Assembly (NCBI GenBank): GCA_013180625.2
Contig: SNVD02014522.1
Span: 1-64,000, forward strand
DNA: 64,000 nucleotides
From: Boswellia sacra
Lineage: Eukaryota > Streptophyta > Magnoliopsida > Sapindales > Burseraceae
Direction of reading: 5' to 3'
The translations under genes and the position numbers were made by a program. Of this stretch, positions 23,304 to 35,661 are shown in pieces (position 1 is the first letter of the stretch; each line of letters begins with the position of its first letter). The notes beneath the pieces are model-generated. The model was given only the letters and a program-made list of their open reading frames with translations. It was not told where the DNA came from and searched no databases.

Positions 23304-24380
23304 ATGGAGTTTATTCGCAATGGAGGATCGGGAACACAATCCTTGAGGACAGTAATTATTCATGTTGGAAGGTAAGAATGATGATGTATATCAAATCTCT
23401 TGATGACAGGGCATGGACTAGTGTGCTTAAAGGATGGACACTGCCAAAAAAATTGGATGCTTTTGGTGATTCCGAACCCAAACCTGAGGATGAATGGATT
23501 GATGAAGAATATCGACGCTCCAACTGGAATTCAAAGGCTCTTAACGCAATCTTGTTGCAGTGGACTTAAACAACTTCAGACATATTTCAAGGTGCAAAGT
23601 GGCCAAAGAAGCATGGGACATACTTGAGGTAAAACATGAAGGTACTGCATCTGTTAAAAGATCTAAATTGATGAGATTAAATTCTCAATTTGAAAATCTG
23701 ATGATGCATGAGGATGAGTCAATTTCTGAGTTTTACTCTAAGATATGTCACATTACAAATTCGGCATACATGCTTGAAAAAACTTCACTGATGCAGAAAT
23801 TGTTAGTAAAATAATTAGGTTTGTCACAGATAGATTTCAATCTAAAATTTAACCCATTGAGGAGGTTAAAAACACTGATGAGATGATGGTTCATGGACTG
23901 ATTGGCATTCTCCAAAACTTTAAAATAAATCAGAGTACTATGAAGCAAAAAGGAAAAAGCATTGCATTTAATGTGAAAATTGAAAAATCTGATGATGAAA
24001 GTAATGATGAGCTTGATGAAACTGATTCTAAATAGTTGCTTTTCTAACAAGAAACTATGTCAAGTTCATGAAAAGAAATTTTAGGAAAAAGAATCAAGGA
24101 AAGCCATCAAACTCAAGCGATGAAAAATTCAAAAAGTTCAACAACGAGAATGACAAAAAGAAACCAAAACAACTTGAAAAGAAAGGGCAGATTCAGTGTT
24201 ATAAATGTTCTCGTTATGGGCATATTCAATCTGAATGTGCTAATCTCAAGAAGAAGAACAAAGGACTAACAACAACATGGAGTGATGAATCAGAATCGGA
24301 GTCAGAAGATCAAGATTGCATGAGCAATTTTGTTACATTTACTGTATCTATAGCGGATAAAGGGAAAGCTGTTATCTGAC
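23304..24380 (+). pseudogene. gag of the SIRE-like element (nucleocapsid and capsid), broken
   Basis: The ATG at 23,304 opens MEFIRNGGSG, but the frame shifts before the capsid part, which continues as NYSCWKVRMMMYIKSL from about 23,350. Capsid fragments follow in different frames (SKALNAIL, VAKEAWDIL, DESISEFYSKI). A lysine-rich region leads to an intact-looking CCHC knuckle, CYKCSRYGHIQSEC (CX2CX4HX4C), at about 24,198-24,239, then an acidic tail ending MSNFVTF. Gag packages the element RNA into cytoplasmic virus-like particles. At least three frameshifts or stops make it non-functional. Confidence 0.85.
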
Positions 24381-24399
24381 ATAACAGAAAATTACGGAA

Positions 24400-27300
24400 C
24401 CAGTGTTGATCATTCTGATGAAGAAAATGGACCAGAATACTATGAAAAGTTGCAAGAGACATACAACGTACTCTATGGTAAAAGGATGAATCAAAAACAA
24501 GAAATTAAAATCTTGAAGAAGAAGATTGAAGTGCTGGAATGTGAAAAATCTTATGCTGAAAACCATATCTCAGAACTGGAGACTGTTTTGACAAACAAAA
24601 CAGCACATGTTAAGAAAATTACAACAGAACTAGTTGAAAGCAAAAGGTGTATTGATCAACTCAAAATTAGGGCAGCCAAACTTGATCAGGTCTTAAGCCT
24701 TGGAAGAGGCAACTCCAACAAATATGGATTGGGGTATACAGAAGGTAATGTTTCATCTTCATCAACAACTATTTTTTTTAAAGCTTCAATATCAGGTAAG
24801 AATTCTGAACTTAACTCTTTAAAGTCAAGTCCTAATTTCAAGAACAATGAGATATTTGTTTCTTCTATGAGCTCTTTCAAATCCAGTCTTGAAAAGGTAA
24901 AGAAATTCATTGCAACCGGTTATTTTTGTGGTAAAAAGGGACATATTAGGCATAGATACTTTAAACTGTTGAATCTTTTGCATAAAAGATCAAAACAATT
25001 CAAACTGTTACCAAAATCACAACAGCAGTGGGTTAAGAAAGACAAGACAATATGTCATGTTGCTCTTACTGCTCTTAACTAATCATCTAACGATTTGTGG
25101 TATTTTGACAGTGGTTGTTCCAGGCACATGACTGGAAATAAACAGTTTTTAACAGATTTTAAAGCATGCAGGGATGGTTATGTCACTTATGGAGATGGAG
25201 CAAAGAGTAAGATCATTGATAAAGGCACTTTGAATGTCAAAGGCCTACCCAATTTTCAAAATGTCTTGCTGGTTGAAGGTTTAAAAGCTAATCTTATTAG
25301 TATTAGTCAGATTTGTGATGACAAGTATATTGTTAATTTCACATAAAACAAATGCATGGTCTTAGATAATTTTGGTAAATTCATTCTAGAAGGTAATAGA
25401 TCTTCGAATAATTGTTATTTAGTAAAGATTGCATTTCAAGCTAGGATTTCGGATTTAAAATTGTGGCATCAAGAATTAGGACACTTAAATTACAAAGACT
25501 TGGTTAAATTATCTAAGTTAGGTGCTGTAAAAGAAGTTCCTAAACTTGATGACAAAGTTCATGGAATTTATGGCCTATGTCATATGGGAAAACAAATTTG
25601 AAGTTCACACAAGTCAAATCCACATTTTAGCACATCCAAAATACTTGATTTGCTTCACATGGATATTATGGGTTCTATGAAAATTGAAAGTATTACAGGT
25701 AAGAGATACAAATTTGTTTGTGTGGATGATTTTTCTAGATATACTTAGGTTGATTTTATTAAAGAAAAATCTAACACTTCTGAAGCTTTCAGGAATCTTT
25801 GTGTTAAGCTTGAAAATGAGCAAAATAGAAACATTGGTAGGATTGTGAGAATAAGAAGTGATCATGGAAAGGAGTTTGAAAACATTAGCTATGCTGACTT
25901 TTACAAATATCATGGAATTGATCATGAATTTCAACTCCCAAAACCCCTGAATAGAATGGCATAGTGGAAAGGAAGAATAGAACTCTTCAAGAGATGGCTA
26001 GAGTGATGCTCAATAGCAAGAAATTGACCAAAAGGCTATGGGCTAAAGCATTAAGCACTACTTGTTATATTTCAAATAGAGTTTTTCTTAGATCTGGCAC
26101 TAACTAGACACCTTATGAAATTTTGAAAGGTAAAAAACCGAATTTGAAATATTTTCATGTTTTTGGATGCAGGTGTTGCATCTTAAATGACAGAGAGCAG
26201 TTAGAAAAATTGGACCCAAGAAGTGATGAAGGAGTATTTGTGGGATATGCACAAAACAGTAAAGCATTTCGAGTTTACAATCTGAGAACTGAAGCAGTCA
26301 TGGAATCTGCAAACGTAGTATTTGATGATCTGGATGATTATGCAAAGTACTCACAAGTGGAAAGCATAACTAGCTTCACAGAAGATACAGAGAAATTACA
26401 TTCAGACAACAACAGTAATAAAGATGACTCTGTTATGAAAGAGGAAACAACTGCTATTACACTCGACGTAACAGTAACATCTGACAACTCAGATTTGAAT
26501 AGAAATTCAATCAGGAATGAAGATGAAAAGAAAGATCCACCCACATGGATTCAGAAGGCACATCCAACAAGTTCTATCATTGGAACACCAGATAGCATGA
26601 TGAAAACTCGAAGCAAGGTAAGAAATCAGGTAAGATTTGCATGTTATGTTTCTTTAGTTGAACCAAAAAATGTGAAAGAAGCCTTAAAAGAAGATGTGTG
26701 GATTCAAGCCATGCAAGATGAACTTAATCAGTTTAAAAGAAATGAAGTATGGGAATTACTTCCTAGGCTAGAAAATGCAAATGTCATTGGAACTAAATGG
26801 ATATTCAAAAATAAAACTGATGAAAGTGGACAAGTAGTAAGAAATAAGGCTAGGCTAGTTGCACAAAGTTACAAACAAGTAGAAGGTATAGACTTTGATG
26901 AAACCTTTGCAACAGTGGCTAGACTTGAGTCAATCAGATTACTACTTGCAATTGCTTGTTTGCTTGATTTTAAGTTGTACCAAATGGAGGTTAAAACAAT
27001 ATTTTTAAATGGCTATCTCAATGAAGAAGTTTTTGTTGAACAGCCTAAGGGTTTTGAAGATCCTAAACATCCTAATTTTGTGTACAGATTGCACAAAGAT
27101 TTGTATGGTTTGAAACAAGCTCTTAGAGCTTGGTATGAAAGGTTGACAAACTTTTTGATCAACAGAGGTTATAAAAGAGGTAGCAATGATAAGACTTTGT
27201 TTATCAAACATGTATCTAACTATTTTATTGTTACACAAATATATGTGGATGACATTGTATTTGGATCAACTAACAAAAACAAAACTAATGGGTTTGTTAA

Positions 27301-28187
27301 GTTGATGCAGGAAGAGTTTGAGATGAGCATGGTAGGAGAATTAAATTTCTTTCTTGGATTGCAGGTTAAGCAAATGAATGATGGGATATTCATATCTCAA
27401 TCAAAATATACAAAAAATCTCGTAAAGAAATTTGGGCTTAAGAAATCAAAACCAATGAAAACTCTTATATGTACTAACCTTAAACTTTCAAAAGACAATG
27501 CAGGAAAAAATGTTGATGCAAGTTTGTACAGAAGCATTATTGGCAGCCTACTATACCTCACAGCAAGCAGACCAGACTTGTGTTTTAGTGTAGGACTTTG
27601 TGCAGATTTCAAGCAAATCCAAAGGAATCACATCTTGCAGCAGCTAAGAGAATCATCAGGTATGTTCATGGAACACATGATTATAGAATATTATTTCCTA
27701 AAGATACAAATGATTATCTTGCAGGGTTTAGTGATGCTGATTGGGCAGGAAATGCAGATGACAGAAAAAGTACCTCAGAAGGATTTTTTATCTTGGTACT
27801 AACTTGGTTTCATGGCACAGTAAAAGGCAAAATTCTATTTCTTTGTCAACTGCTGAAGCCGAATACATAGCAGCAGGGAGTTGTTGCACACAACTACTGT
27901 GAATGAAGCAAATGTTGAGTGACTATCGTATTGAACAAAAGCCCATAACTGTGTTTTGTGATAATACTAGTACTATAAATATTTCCAAAAATCCTGTTCA
28001 GCATTTTAGAACAAAACACATTGACATAAAATACCATTTTATAAGGGAACTAGTAGAGTCTAAGGTGATACACATTGAACACATCTCCACTGATAGACAA
28101 TTAGCTGAATTGTTCGCTAAGGCATTGGACACAACAAAATTTGAAAATCTAAGAAGAGCCTTAGGCATCTATCAGTTATCTAAATAA
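24400..28187 (+). pseudogene. pol of the SIRE-like element: protease, integrase, RT, RNase H, broken
   Basis: After a coiled-coil linker and a damaged second knuckle (FCGKKGHIRHRY), the protease keeps DSGCSRHMTG near 25,105. Integrase follows: the HHCC zinc site has WHQELGH but one cysteine is lost (LCHMGK), HMDIMG and RSDHGKEF are kept, and a stop lies by the third catalytic position near 25,963. RT is the longest open piece (26,123-27,802) with YVDDIVFGS kept, but the usual DVK motif reads EVK. RNase H keeps [18 protein letters not shown] and the C-terminal KHIDIKYHFIREL. The frame changes several times (near 25,350, 25,600 and 27,600-27,900). The order PR-IN-RT-RH defines Ty1/copia. Confidence 0.9.
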
Positions 28188-28611
28188 ACACTGTGTGCTG
28201 TTATGTTAATTATATCTATAATATCATATGTTTTCTTCTAATTAAGCATGTGTGAGCTGTGATATAAAAATTATGTGAATGATAAAATCCTGGTTTAAAC
28301 TGAAAAATACAGATAGGGCTACCAGTATATGACGTGTGAAAGTCATCCATTGGGAGTAACTTCATTGTATCTAGGAAATATGGTAAGGTCACCCACTCAA
28401 ATGGAAAAATGCTACCTCTATACATGTGTGAAAGCTACTATATTTATTTATAAAATTCACATTGAGACTAACGTTTGTGTGTGTAAGAAGCATGCTCAAG
28501 TTGATCACTCAATTGGATTAAGTGATAAATTAAAAAGTAAATAAAACAGCTATAAAATATGCTTTCTTAGAATGATTCATATGATGTCCAGATATTATTG
28601 TTATGTTCACT

Positions 28612-29030
28612 ACAACAAAAAACGCATATAGTAGCATGTGATAAATGCTACTAAAAGTGTTTCATATCATTATTGCACATGCTATGGTAGGCCAAGCAAC
28701 TAAAAGTCTCTAGCTTTGGTTGCATTTATAACAAGCTATGAATTAATTATAGGTAACATCCATGAAGAGCTATGAGTATCATTTTGAAAGCATTTCCCCA
28801 TAGTCATAGATAACTCTTTCCTAGCAAGTATAAAATGCTACAAATAACTTTTTTGTAGCATTCAATAATTATAGGTAGCATCTATTAACAGCTATTGATG
28901 TCTTTTTGTGGCATTCATGAAAGACTACAAATATCACTTTCAAAGCATTTATCCAATGCTATAGATAATTTTTTCGTAACAAGTAAAAAATGCTACAAAT
29001 AAAATGCTACAAATAGTCAATATACACTGG
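28612..29030. repeat. Left subterminal repeat region of the CACTA element
   Basis: About ten copies of atgctac, its complement gtagcat, or one-base variants are spaced over about 400 bp. A matching array lies at 32,540-32,795. In En/Spm such arrays bind the element's own regulatory protein; that role is inferred here. Confidence 0.75.
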
Positions 29031-29328
29031 GCAGTTTCTGAAGTTTATAGGAAATTTATAATAATATGCAAAAGGTAACAAGTGAAGACATACCTTCTTC
29101 CTAATGGTTATCATGAATTCAAAAAGAAAGAAGATAGATTTAGCAAAAAATCATTATCAATAGAGAAAATGGCATCCTTGCATTCCTTCTATACTTTAGA
29201 GAGTAAATCTTGACATCAAAAAAACAAAATCAAAGTTACAAACTTCAAATTACACTAGCTGCTATAAATTATAAATAATTGTATATCTAATATAAAGAAA
29301 ACAAATAATGGCAATCAGAACATCCTCA

Positions 29329-29394
29329 TTATAGTGTCTTTACACGGCCCCTTATCACCCTCACAATCTCCTTATCTTCTGCATACTTTACAAC
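29329..29394 (-). other. Short terminal exon of unknown origin in the CACTA element
   Basis: On the minus strand an acceptor (ttttgaacag) precedes 21 codons and a TAA. The peptide contains YAEDKEIVRVIRGRVK. The reading phase is 0, which matches the donor at the end of the TRS130 exon at 29,938. It is not the next TRS130 exon. I do not recognise the donor gene. Confidence 0.5.
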
Positions 29395-29937
29395 CTGTTC
29401 AAAACACAACAACATAAAATCAAGTACAAAGAAATTAGCCACTAAAACTGGTGAAGCTGCCAAATGAATCATCATATCCACTGCCTTTACCACTTATTAT
29501 ATATAGGGCCAAGTGAAACACAACCCAAGAGTTGAGATTGGAATGAAAACAAGCTACAAATATCAAAGTGCATTTGCAAGCATCATTTTGCATTTGGAAT
29601 CAAACCAGAGTTTCATATGCTTAATTGCAGAAGATAAACTGTGCAATTGATACCGACCACCAACTTCTTAAGTCTTTTTGGTTCTAGTCACTAACGTAAT
29701 TTACAAGCTTATACTACTCTAAATTATAATTTACTCATGGACAACTCTTTAATGAGATGAGATGATTGAGGTATTTGTTCAACTTGAATAAAAGCTGCAA
29801 ATAAAATATATAATTGATCACAAGGCCTTGAATTGAACATGAATAGACTCATGTTGTGCTTAATAAAGGCAGTTCAATCAGAAATCAACTTAACTACAAC
29901 CAATATATGGTTGAATGAGATTCCCAGTCTTGGACAC

Positions 29938-31270
29938 CTTTGATTGACAAGCAAATTGATACTGTCTAAATTCAAATTCTCTGAATGAGTCATCTTGAAC
30001 AATCTGTGTCAACGCTTTATTTCCAATATTTAGCAAAGCTGACTGATCATCACCGTGGTCTATGCCTCCAAACTCCCTCTTTTTTCCAGTCACATTAACT
30101 GCATTATATTGGAATAAATTATGACGCACTATACTTAAGATGCAGTCTAGAAAAAAGAGCTACTGCACTCACCAATAAAAGGAAGCATCATATGACATGA
30201 TACAGAAATCAATGACTCGCTTAGATTTTCGAAGTATCATGTGAATTTCTAAACTAAAGACATGAATCTAGAACCTTGAAGACTTGAACAACTCACTGAC
30301 GAACAAAAGTATAGCAATTTCAACTCTTGGACAAAATTACAATATATTGTGTTATTCAGAGTGCCATACCCTGATTATTTTATAGGCAGAACAAGTTCAG
30401 TTGAGTTCAAGTGAAAATTACAAAATAAATGATGTGACATTCCCATTACATACCCAATAACATATCCTTCCTCCTCGCATATCAAAATTTCTCTTTGTAT
30501 TGACTAATGTTTAAACACAGTCCTATTACTTGAAACTTGAGTAGAGATCGGGATGTATGTAGTAACACATAAAGAAACAATACTAGCATATGCATTAGGC
30601 ACCTGTTTCCAGATAGCATAATTCCAATTCATCATATTCACGTAATGCATCTTCATGAAGGTGAGCCATCTCAAATATAAAAGCCAGGCTTTCCTGAAAA
30701 CAGAAACAAATAAAAAATATTAACACAGAAACTTCAAGAATCTAATTAAGATGAAAACATGTTTTCCACCCTTTTGATGTCGAATCTCAAGAATGTAACA
30801 GATAACAAGGGATAATGGCTACAAGCACAAGGATTCCTAAGAATTGTACTTCAAATTTACCATGTCAACTGTAAAGGATTATCTTTTTAATAAATTGCTA
30901 GAACATAGACGACCAGATGACACCAAATCAGGGATATACCCTTCCATTGAAAACGTATTTACATAAGAAAAAAGAGGCAAATCATGAAAAGCAAACTATA
31001 ACACTGAGCAATCAGAATATGTTTTTACAGCCACGACACCCTTTTATCACATTCTCTTGGTTCATAAAATTGAGATGAGAAACAACCTTCAAAATGAAAA
31101 AATTATAGAAGTTCCAAACAAGCATGAATCGCTGCTCACTTAGTTTGCGTAACTCATCCTCATAAAACTGTACACGCCTATCCAATGTATTTCGGATGGA
31201 CTCCATAATCTTGGATTCCAAGTCCTCCCAAAAATTTGGTTCAGGGCCATGTATATCAAATTTGCAGCAC
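29938..31270 (-). pseudogene. Captured fragment of TRS130 (TRAPPII complex subunit, TRAPPC10-like)
   Basis: Three consecutive exons on the minus strand: 31,087-31,270, 30,603-30,693 and 29,938-30,098. All have AG acceptors and GT donors and join in frame to 145 codons without a stop. They read in order KFDIHGPEPNFWEDLESKI, ESLAFIFEMAHLHEDALREY, GGIDHGDDQSALL and IVQDDSFREFEFRQYQFACQ, a region I recognise as plant TRS130. TRS130 is a large subunit of the TRAPPII tethering complex at the trans-Golgi network. Introns are kept, so the capture was from genomic DNA. Only a small part of the full protein is present, and it has no start codon of its own. Confidence 0.8.
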
Positions 31271-32066
31271 CTGCAGCATATTTTTAAGTATTAAATGAGG
31301 AAAAAGGGGTAGCATCTCAATAATATCCTTGTTACACCTTACACAGTTTCAAGAAGAAAAGACTTTGTCAGTAAGCTTATTCAAGCCCCCTTCTACCTTT
31401 AGCAAACAAATGATGCTTGTGAATACTTGGTCATTACTTTTGGAGATTTTATAATAACTGGGATGTCGTATTGTCCTACTTTGGGTTTTCTTTCTTTCTG
31501 TATTATGATGATTTTATATATATATAAAATATAAAGTTACGAAATAAAATCATTCACAACTTAAATGACTTCAAACATCTTCGGAAAGAAATCCATTGTT
31601 TCTATTCCCATTGACATCTTTTTTCTATAATTATTGGTAGAGGTCAATACCGATAATTTTATTAGAAAAGCTACTTCAGTGCATGAGTAGCAAAGATTCA
31701 AGAAACAAAATCATGGATCACGAAAGAAGCAACTCAACACCATCAACATCATCAAATCAAGCTCTTACTTCTGTAGTTCAAACAAAATATTGTTTCCAGA
31801 AGTTGGTAGCAATTTGTCCCACATTAGCAAAACACAACCAAAAATTCACAGAACCAACATATATATACACACACAAAATAAATTAAATTAACATAATCAA
31901 AAAATAAAAAAATGAATAGAATAAAAAAATTTACATAATCAACCAAGCAGGCCTGGCAGAGTTGGACGACTGAGGTGACTGTGCAATCGTGGACAATCAT
32001 GTGATGATGAGGACGGTGCAACGCAGCTGTAGACGGTGGCCGCTGCAAATCACCGAGGCAAGCGAG

Positions 32067-32321
32067 GGCCAAGCTTAAAGGCTACAAATCAAGGGCGGCT
32101 GTCGACGTTGGACTATCCGGTAATGGTGGACTAGATGGAGATCGGCAGATGGAGTCACAAATTGGCGGTGGAGAGGCGACGATGGCAGAGCAGATCAGGC
32201 CAAGCTTGAAGGTTGCAAATCAAGGGCTGTCAACATTGGACTCTTCGGCGACGGACTAGACGCAGATAGGCAAATCGAGTCGTGAACTCGCGGTGGAGCG
32301 GCGTCGGTGGCAAAGTAGATC
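32067..32321. repeat. Two tandem ~131-bp GC-rich units inside the CACTA element
   Basis: A unit starting ggccaagctt (32,067) recurs at about 32,198. Both units contain caaatcaaggg, ttggact and a gcggtggag...gcagatc-like end. This patch is far richer in GC than its surroundings. No coding signal is convincing; it lies at the upstream end of the captured antisense exons. Confidence 0.6.
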
Positions 32322-33214
32322 GGGATTAGGGGGAGGGTAGGGTGGTGTAGCGGCTATAGCCGTGTAGGTATCTTAATGGAATTAGGGTTTTACAAAATTT
32401 ATAAAGGTTGACATATATCCTGGAAATTTATATATATTAAAACTTAACAAAATGACCCCCTTTAATCACCTCTAAGTCCCTATATTTTAAATTTTTTTAT
32501 TTCCACCGAGAGAATAAAATTTTGCCATTTAATTTTTGTTATTAACAGTAGCATTTATCAAATGCTATGGTTTTAATATCATTTAGTTGCATTCCACAAA
32601 TGCTACTAATTTAAGTGCTTTTGTAGCTTCCAAAAAAAATGCTATGAATATATTTGGGGAAGCTACCAATAATAAAATGCTACTTTTTAAGTTACATATT
32701 ATAGCATTCTTTTCTTAAATGTTACAAAAAATAAACTTTTAGTAGCATCATCAAAAAAATGCTACAATGTAATGCTATTAAATGTGTTATTTGTTGTAGT
32801 GGTTATTGTTAACTGTTTTCTGTTATGTTTTTCATAACATACGATGCTCTTAGTGCTTATCTGGAATTTAATTTTCTTGTGTGTCAATGTGTAAAAAATG
32901 CCATGTCAGCATTATTGAATTGAGGGGGAGAAGTTTTAGTGGCAGGAATCCTAATTCTATTAGAATTCTTTATTCAAATGGGAATCAAATTTGAATTCTT
33001 GTCCATTAATGTCAATTATGAAACGGTTTTGGAAAAGGAATTACTATTAAATTTTGTTAAGAACAAAATTGTTTTAAATTCGGCCTAGTATATTATGAAT
33101 AGTTTTTGGGCTTCTCTTGTTTATACCATACTCCAACTACAGTTTCTTCCCTGTCCCGCGTCTTGCTTCTCTCTTCCTATTTTGAAAATTTTCTACAGAC
33201 CAGTAACCCTAACC

Positions 33215-35166
33215 ATGGCGACCTCATCTGACTCGACAAAGACAGCCAGTTCTTCATCTTCTCACAACGACTCCAGTTATAACAAGAGCAACAGTGTACC
33301 ATCATCTCTGACACAACAACCACATGCAGAGATCGCAACTGATCCAGCCATAAGCGAAGATGAGCTTGTTCCAGTGAAGAAGATAAAGGATAAAATCGAG
33401 CCGAAGTACAATAAATTCCTCAAGGCAGCTATCAAACAAGAGTTTGAGAAACACACTTTAAAGAGGAAACTGCAGATGGAAAGGCCAGTGAAACTGTCAG
33501 ATTTCAACACCTACAGCCTGAGTGAGATGATTGAGTCTATTTACTGGACTCATATGGTAACAAACCTCCTACCTCCTGTGAAAGCTTTAATTCAGGAATT
33601 TTATGCAAACATCACTACTGCCATTGATGATCCTAAAAGCTTTCATTATCACAAAGTTTATTGTAGAGGAAAGTTTGTTAAATTCTCTCTGAATGTTATA
33701 AACACTTTCCTGGACATTCCTATAGGCAGTTTGCATGTATTAGATGAAGAATTTAACATGGCTAAAGTGATAAAGGAATTGACTGGTAGAACAGACATTG
33801 TTTGAAAACTGAAAGATGGAATAGACCAACAATACCTTAGGAAGAAATATCGAGTGATGCATAAGATAGCTCAGTTTAGTTGGCTTCCTTCTTCCCATCA
33901 AAATCAAGTTTGGGAAGACAGAGTGAAATTTCTATATTGTTTAGGCACCAATCGACCAATTAACTTTGGTTTGCTAATCTATTGATCAATTATACAGATC
34001 GGTTCCTATCACTTTGGTTATTACTTGCTTATATATCCATGCTTAATCCAAGGAATTCTTCCACAGAATAGCATCCCTATAAGTTCTAATGAACAAACAG
34101 AAATTTGTCTAAGTCAATCACCAAGGGATTTCTTCACAGATTGCATAATAAGTCTGAGTTGTCTGTCCCTGAACCAAAGACAAAGAGAGTCAGGAAAAAT
34201 CAGATGAAAAATGTTGAAGAACAGCTTGTACTGATCAACTCTGCTTTGATAGTAATTTTGTAGGATTTGAAGGAAATTAAATTCAAGCAATCTGCTCTGG
34301 AAGCGAAGTGTATAGGACACCCTGATACTACAACAGAGCCACAGCCCATTGAGACTGAAACTGTGATTCCTGAGAAAACAACTGAGGAGATTCCTGAGGC
34401 TGATGAACATCTGCCTGAAGAAGTTGAGCAAATGCCTGCAGCAGGACAAGCTGCACACTCTACTGTTGAGACAAACATAAGAGCAAAACAGAAGCAGAAG
34501 GAAAAACCAATCAAGTCTCTTGCAAAGGGAACTAGAAGGAAAGGAAAGAAGACAGTTGACGTGGTAAAGAAACTATCTGACCAGAAGAAGCGAAAGAAAC
34601 TTAAATCATCAGCTCCAGCTTTAAGAGATGAATCTGTGTCAAATGAACCAACACAAGCAGAATCCAGAATGAAACAGCCTTCACCACTTGCTGAGAAAGA
34701 ACATCATGATTTCCCATTCCCTGAAGCAGCTGAAGCAGAGCCTTATAGCTCTTCACCGCCAACTCAATCACCACCACACGTAGTTCAAATCACCTCTTCT
34801 GCAGTGGAATCAATTAAACCAGTCCCACATCCAGCATCAACAACTGCAGATAAGCCACTGGTTCCTTCTTCACAATAGCCTACTGTTACATTATAGACAA
34901 CAAAAACCAGTGCAGAACTCTGTGAGAAGGACATCAGACGAATTATGGCTGAAGTTACTGCTACTTCCTCTAACATTACTAATGTACAACCAGCACCTGT
35001 ATCCTCTAAACAGCCTACCCCCACTCCTAGGCGCAGGTTTAAACAGTCGCTCATAGGACTAGAAAGTGCCCTGGTAGCTCCACTTCTCCACCAGCTCGCA
35101 AGTCTCCCAGACTTAGTTTTAGCCACTTGTGCTGAAATCAAGGGGGAGATAAGGAGTTGCTGCTAA
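33215..35166 (+). pseudogene. Third (env-position) ORF of the SIRE-like element, broken
   Basis: An ATG in a good context (accATGG) at 33,215 opens 196 codons to TGA at 33,803; later pieces continue in other frames to 35,166, for a total near 650 codons. The N-part is Ser/Thr-rich, followed by a globular region with FYANITTAIDDPKS and FSLNVINTFLDIPIGS, resembling the plant 'putative transposon protein' domain found in SIRE third ORFs. The C-part is rich in K, E, P and S with KGTRRKGKKTVDVVKKL. SIRE elements carry an ORF of about this size between pol and the 3' LTR, often called env-like; its function is unknown. A splice-acceptor-like tttctacag lies 16 bp upstream. Several stops break it. 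Confidence 0.7.
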
Positions 35167-35649
35167 TGCTGCTAATCTTTTTATGCTGATCTTGCTGATC
35201 TTTTTTTGTTGTTCTTTTTGTTATCTCTATTTTAACTGTGTTTACTTTTTTTTTTTGGGTTGCTTATTCCTCAAAGGTGTAAGTAAAAAGTGAGGGGGAG
35301 TAAGAACTAAACTTCTTATGCTGTGTGTGTGCATTCGAATTTTGTTGATGATTTGTGTTTTTACTATGCTTATTTCTCATTTGATGGATGTTTTTATTTG
35401 ATATGATGATGCTTTTGATTACATAGGTGTTTGACAAGTTTGTCAAATTTCAACTTTGTGATTGTATTGACAGGTTATATATATTGTGACAGTGTTCTGC
35501 TATGAGATTGGTAACAGCACACTGATTATTTCTTTAGACATGATATTTGTCTGTTCGCTATTTTATGATAACTTATGGTTATGTCTAACTTATCATGTGT
35601 GATTTTCTTTGATCAGAAATAGTTTAGTGTTTTCATCACAAGTTTCCGA

Positions 35650-35661
35650 AAAGGGGGAGAT
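35650..35661 (+). other. Polypurine tract
   Basis: The purine run aaagggggaga directly precedes the TG of the 3' LTR and would prime plus-strand synthesis. Similar AGGGGGAG motifs occur at about 32,923, 35,141 and 35,293. Confidence 0.8.

Larger units (their letters stand above)
28608..32801. mobile_element. CACTA (En/Spm-like) transposon carrying TRS130 exons (Pack-CACTA)
   Basis: The left end is CACTACAACAAAAAACG and the right end is the complement of CACTACAACAAATAACAC. The 3-bp repeat GTT flanks it at 28,605-28,607 and 32,802-32,804. It is 4194 bp. Both ends carry many copies of atgctac/gtagcat, the dense subterminal repeats expected for CACTA elements. No transposase is present, so it is non-autonomous. 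The middle holds antisense exons of a host TRAPPII gene with introns, plus one short exon of unknown origin. It sits between pol and the third ORF of the SIRE-like element, so it inserted later. Confidence 0.9.

Noticed and set aside
26338..26544. Minus-strand Ser-rich frame within pol
   Set aside because: It is a shadow of the RT-upstream linker on the plus strand.
33095..33214. Upstream ATG for the third ORF of the SIRE-like element
   Set aside because: The first 40 codons are hydrophobic and unlike the family; the ATG at 33,215 has a better context and follows an acceptor-like site.
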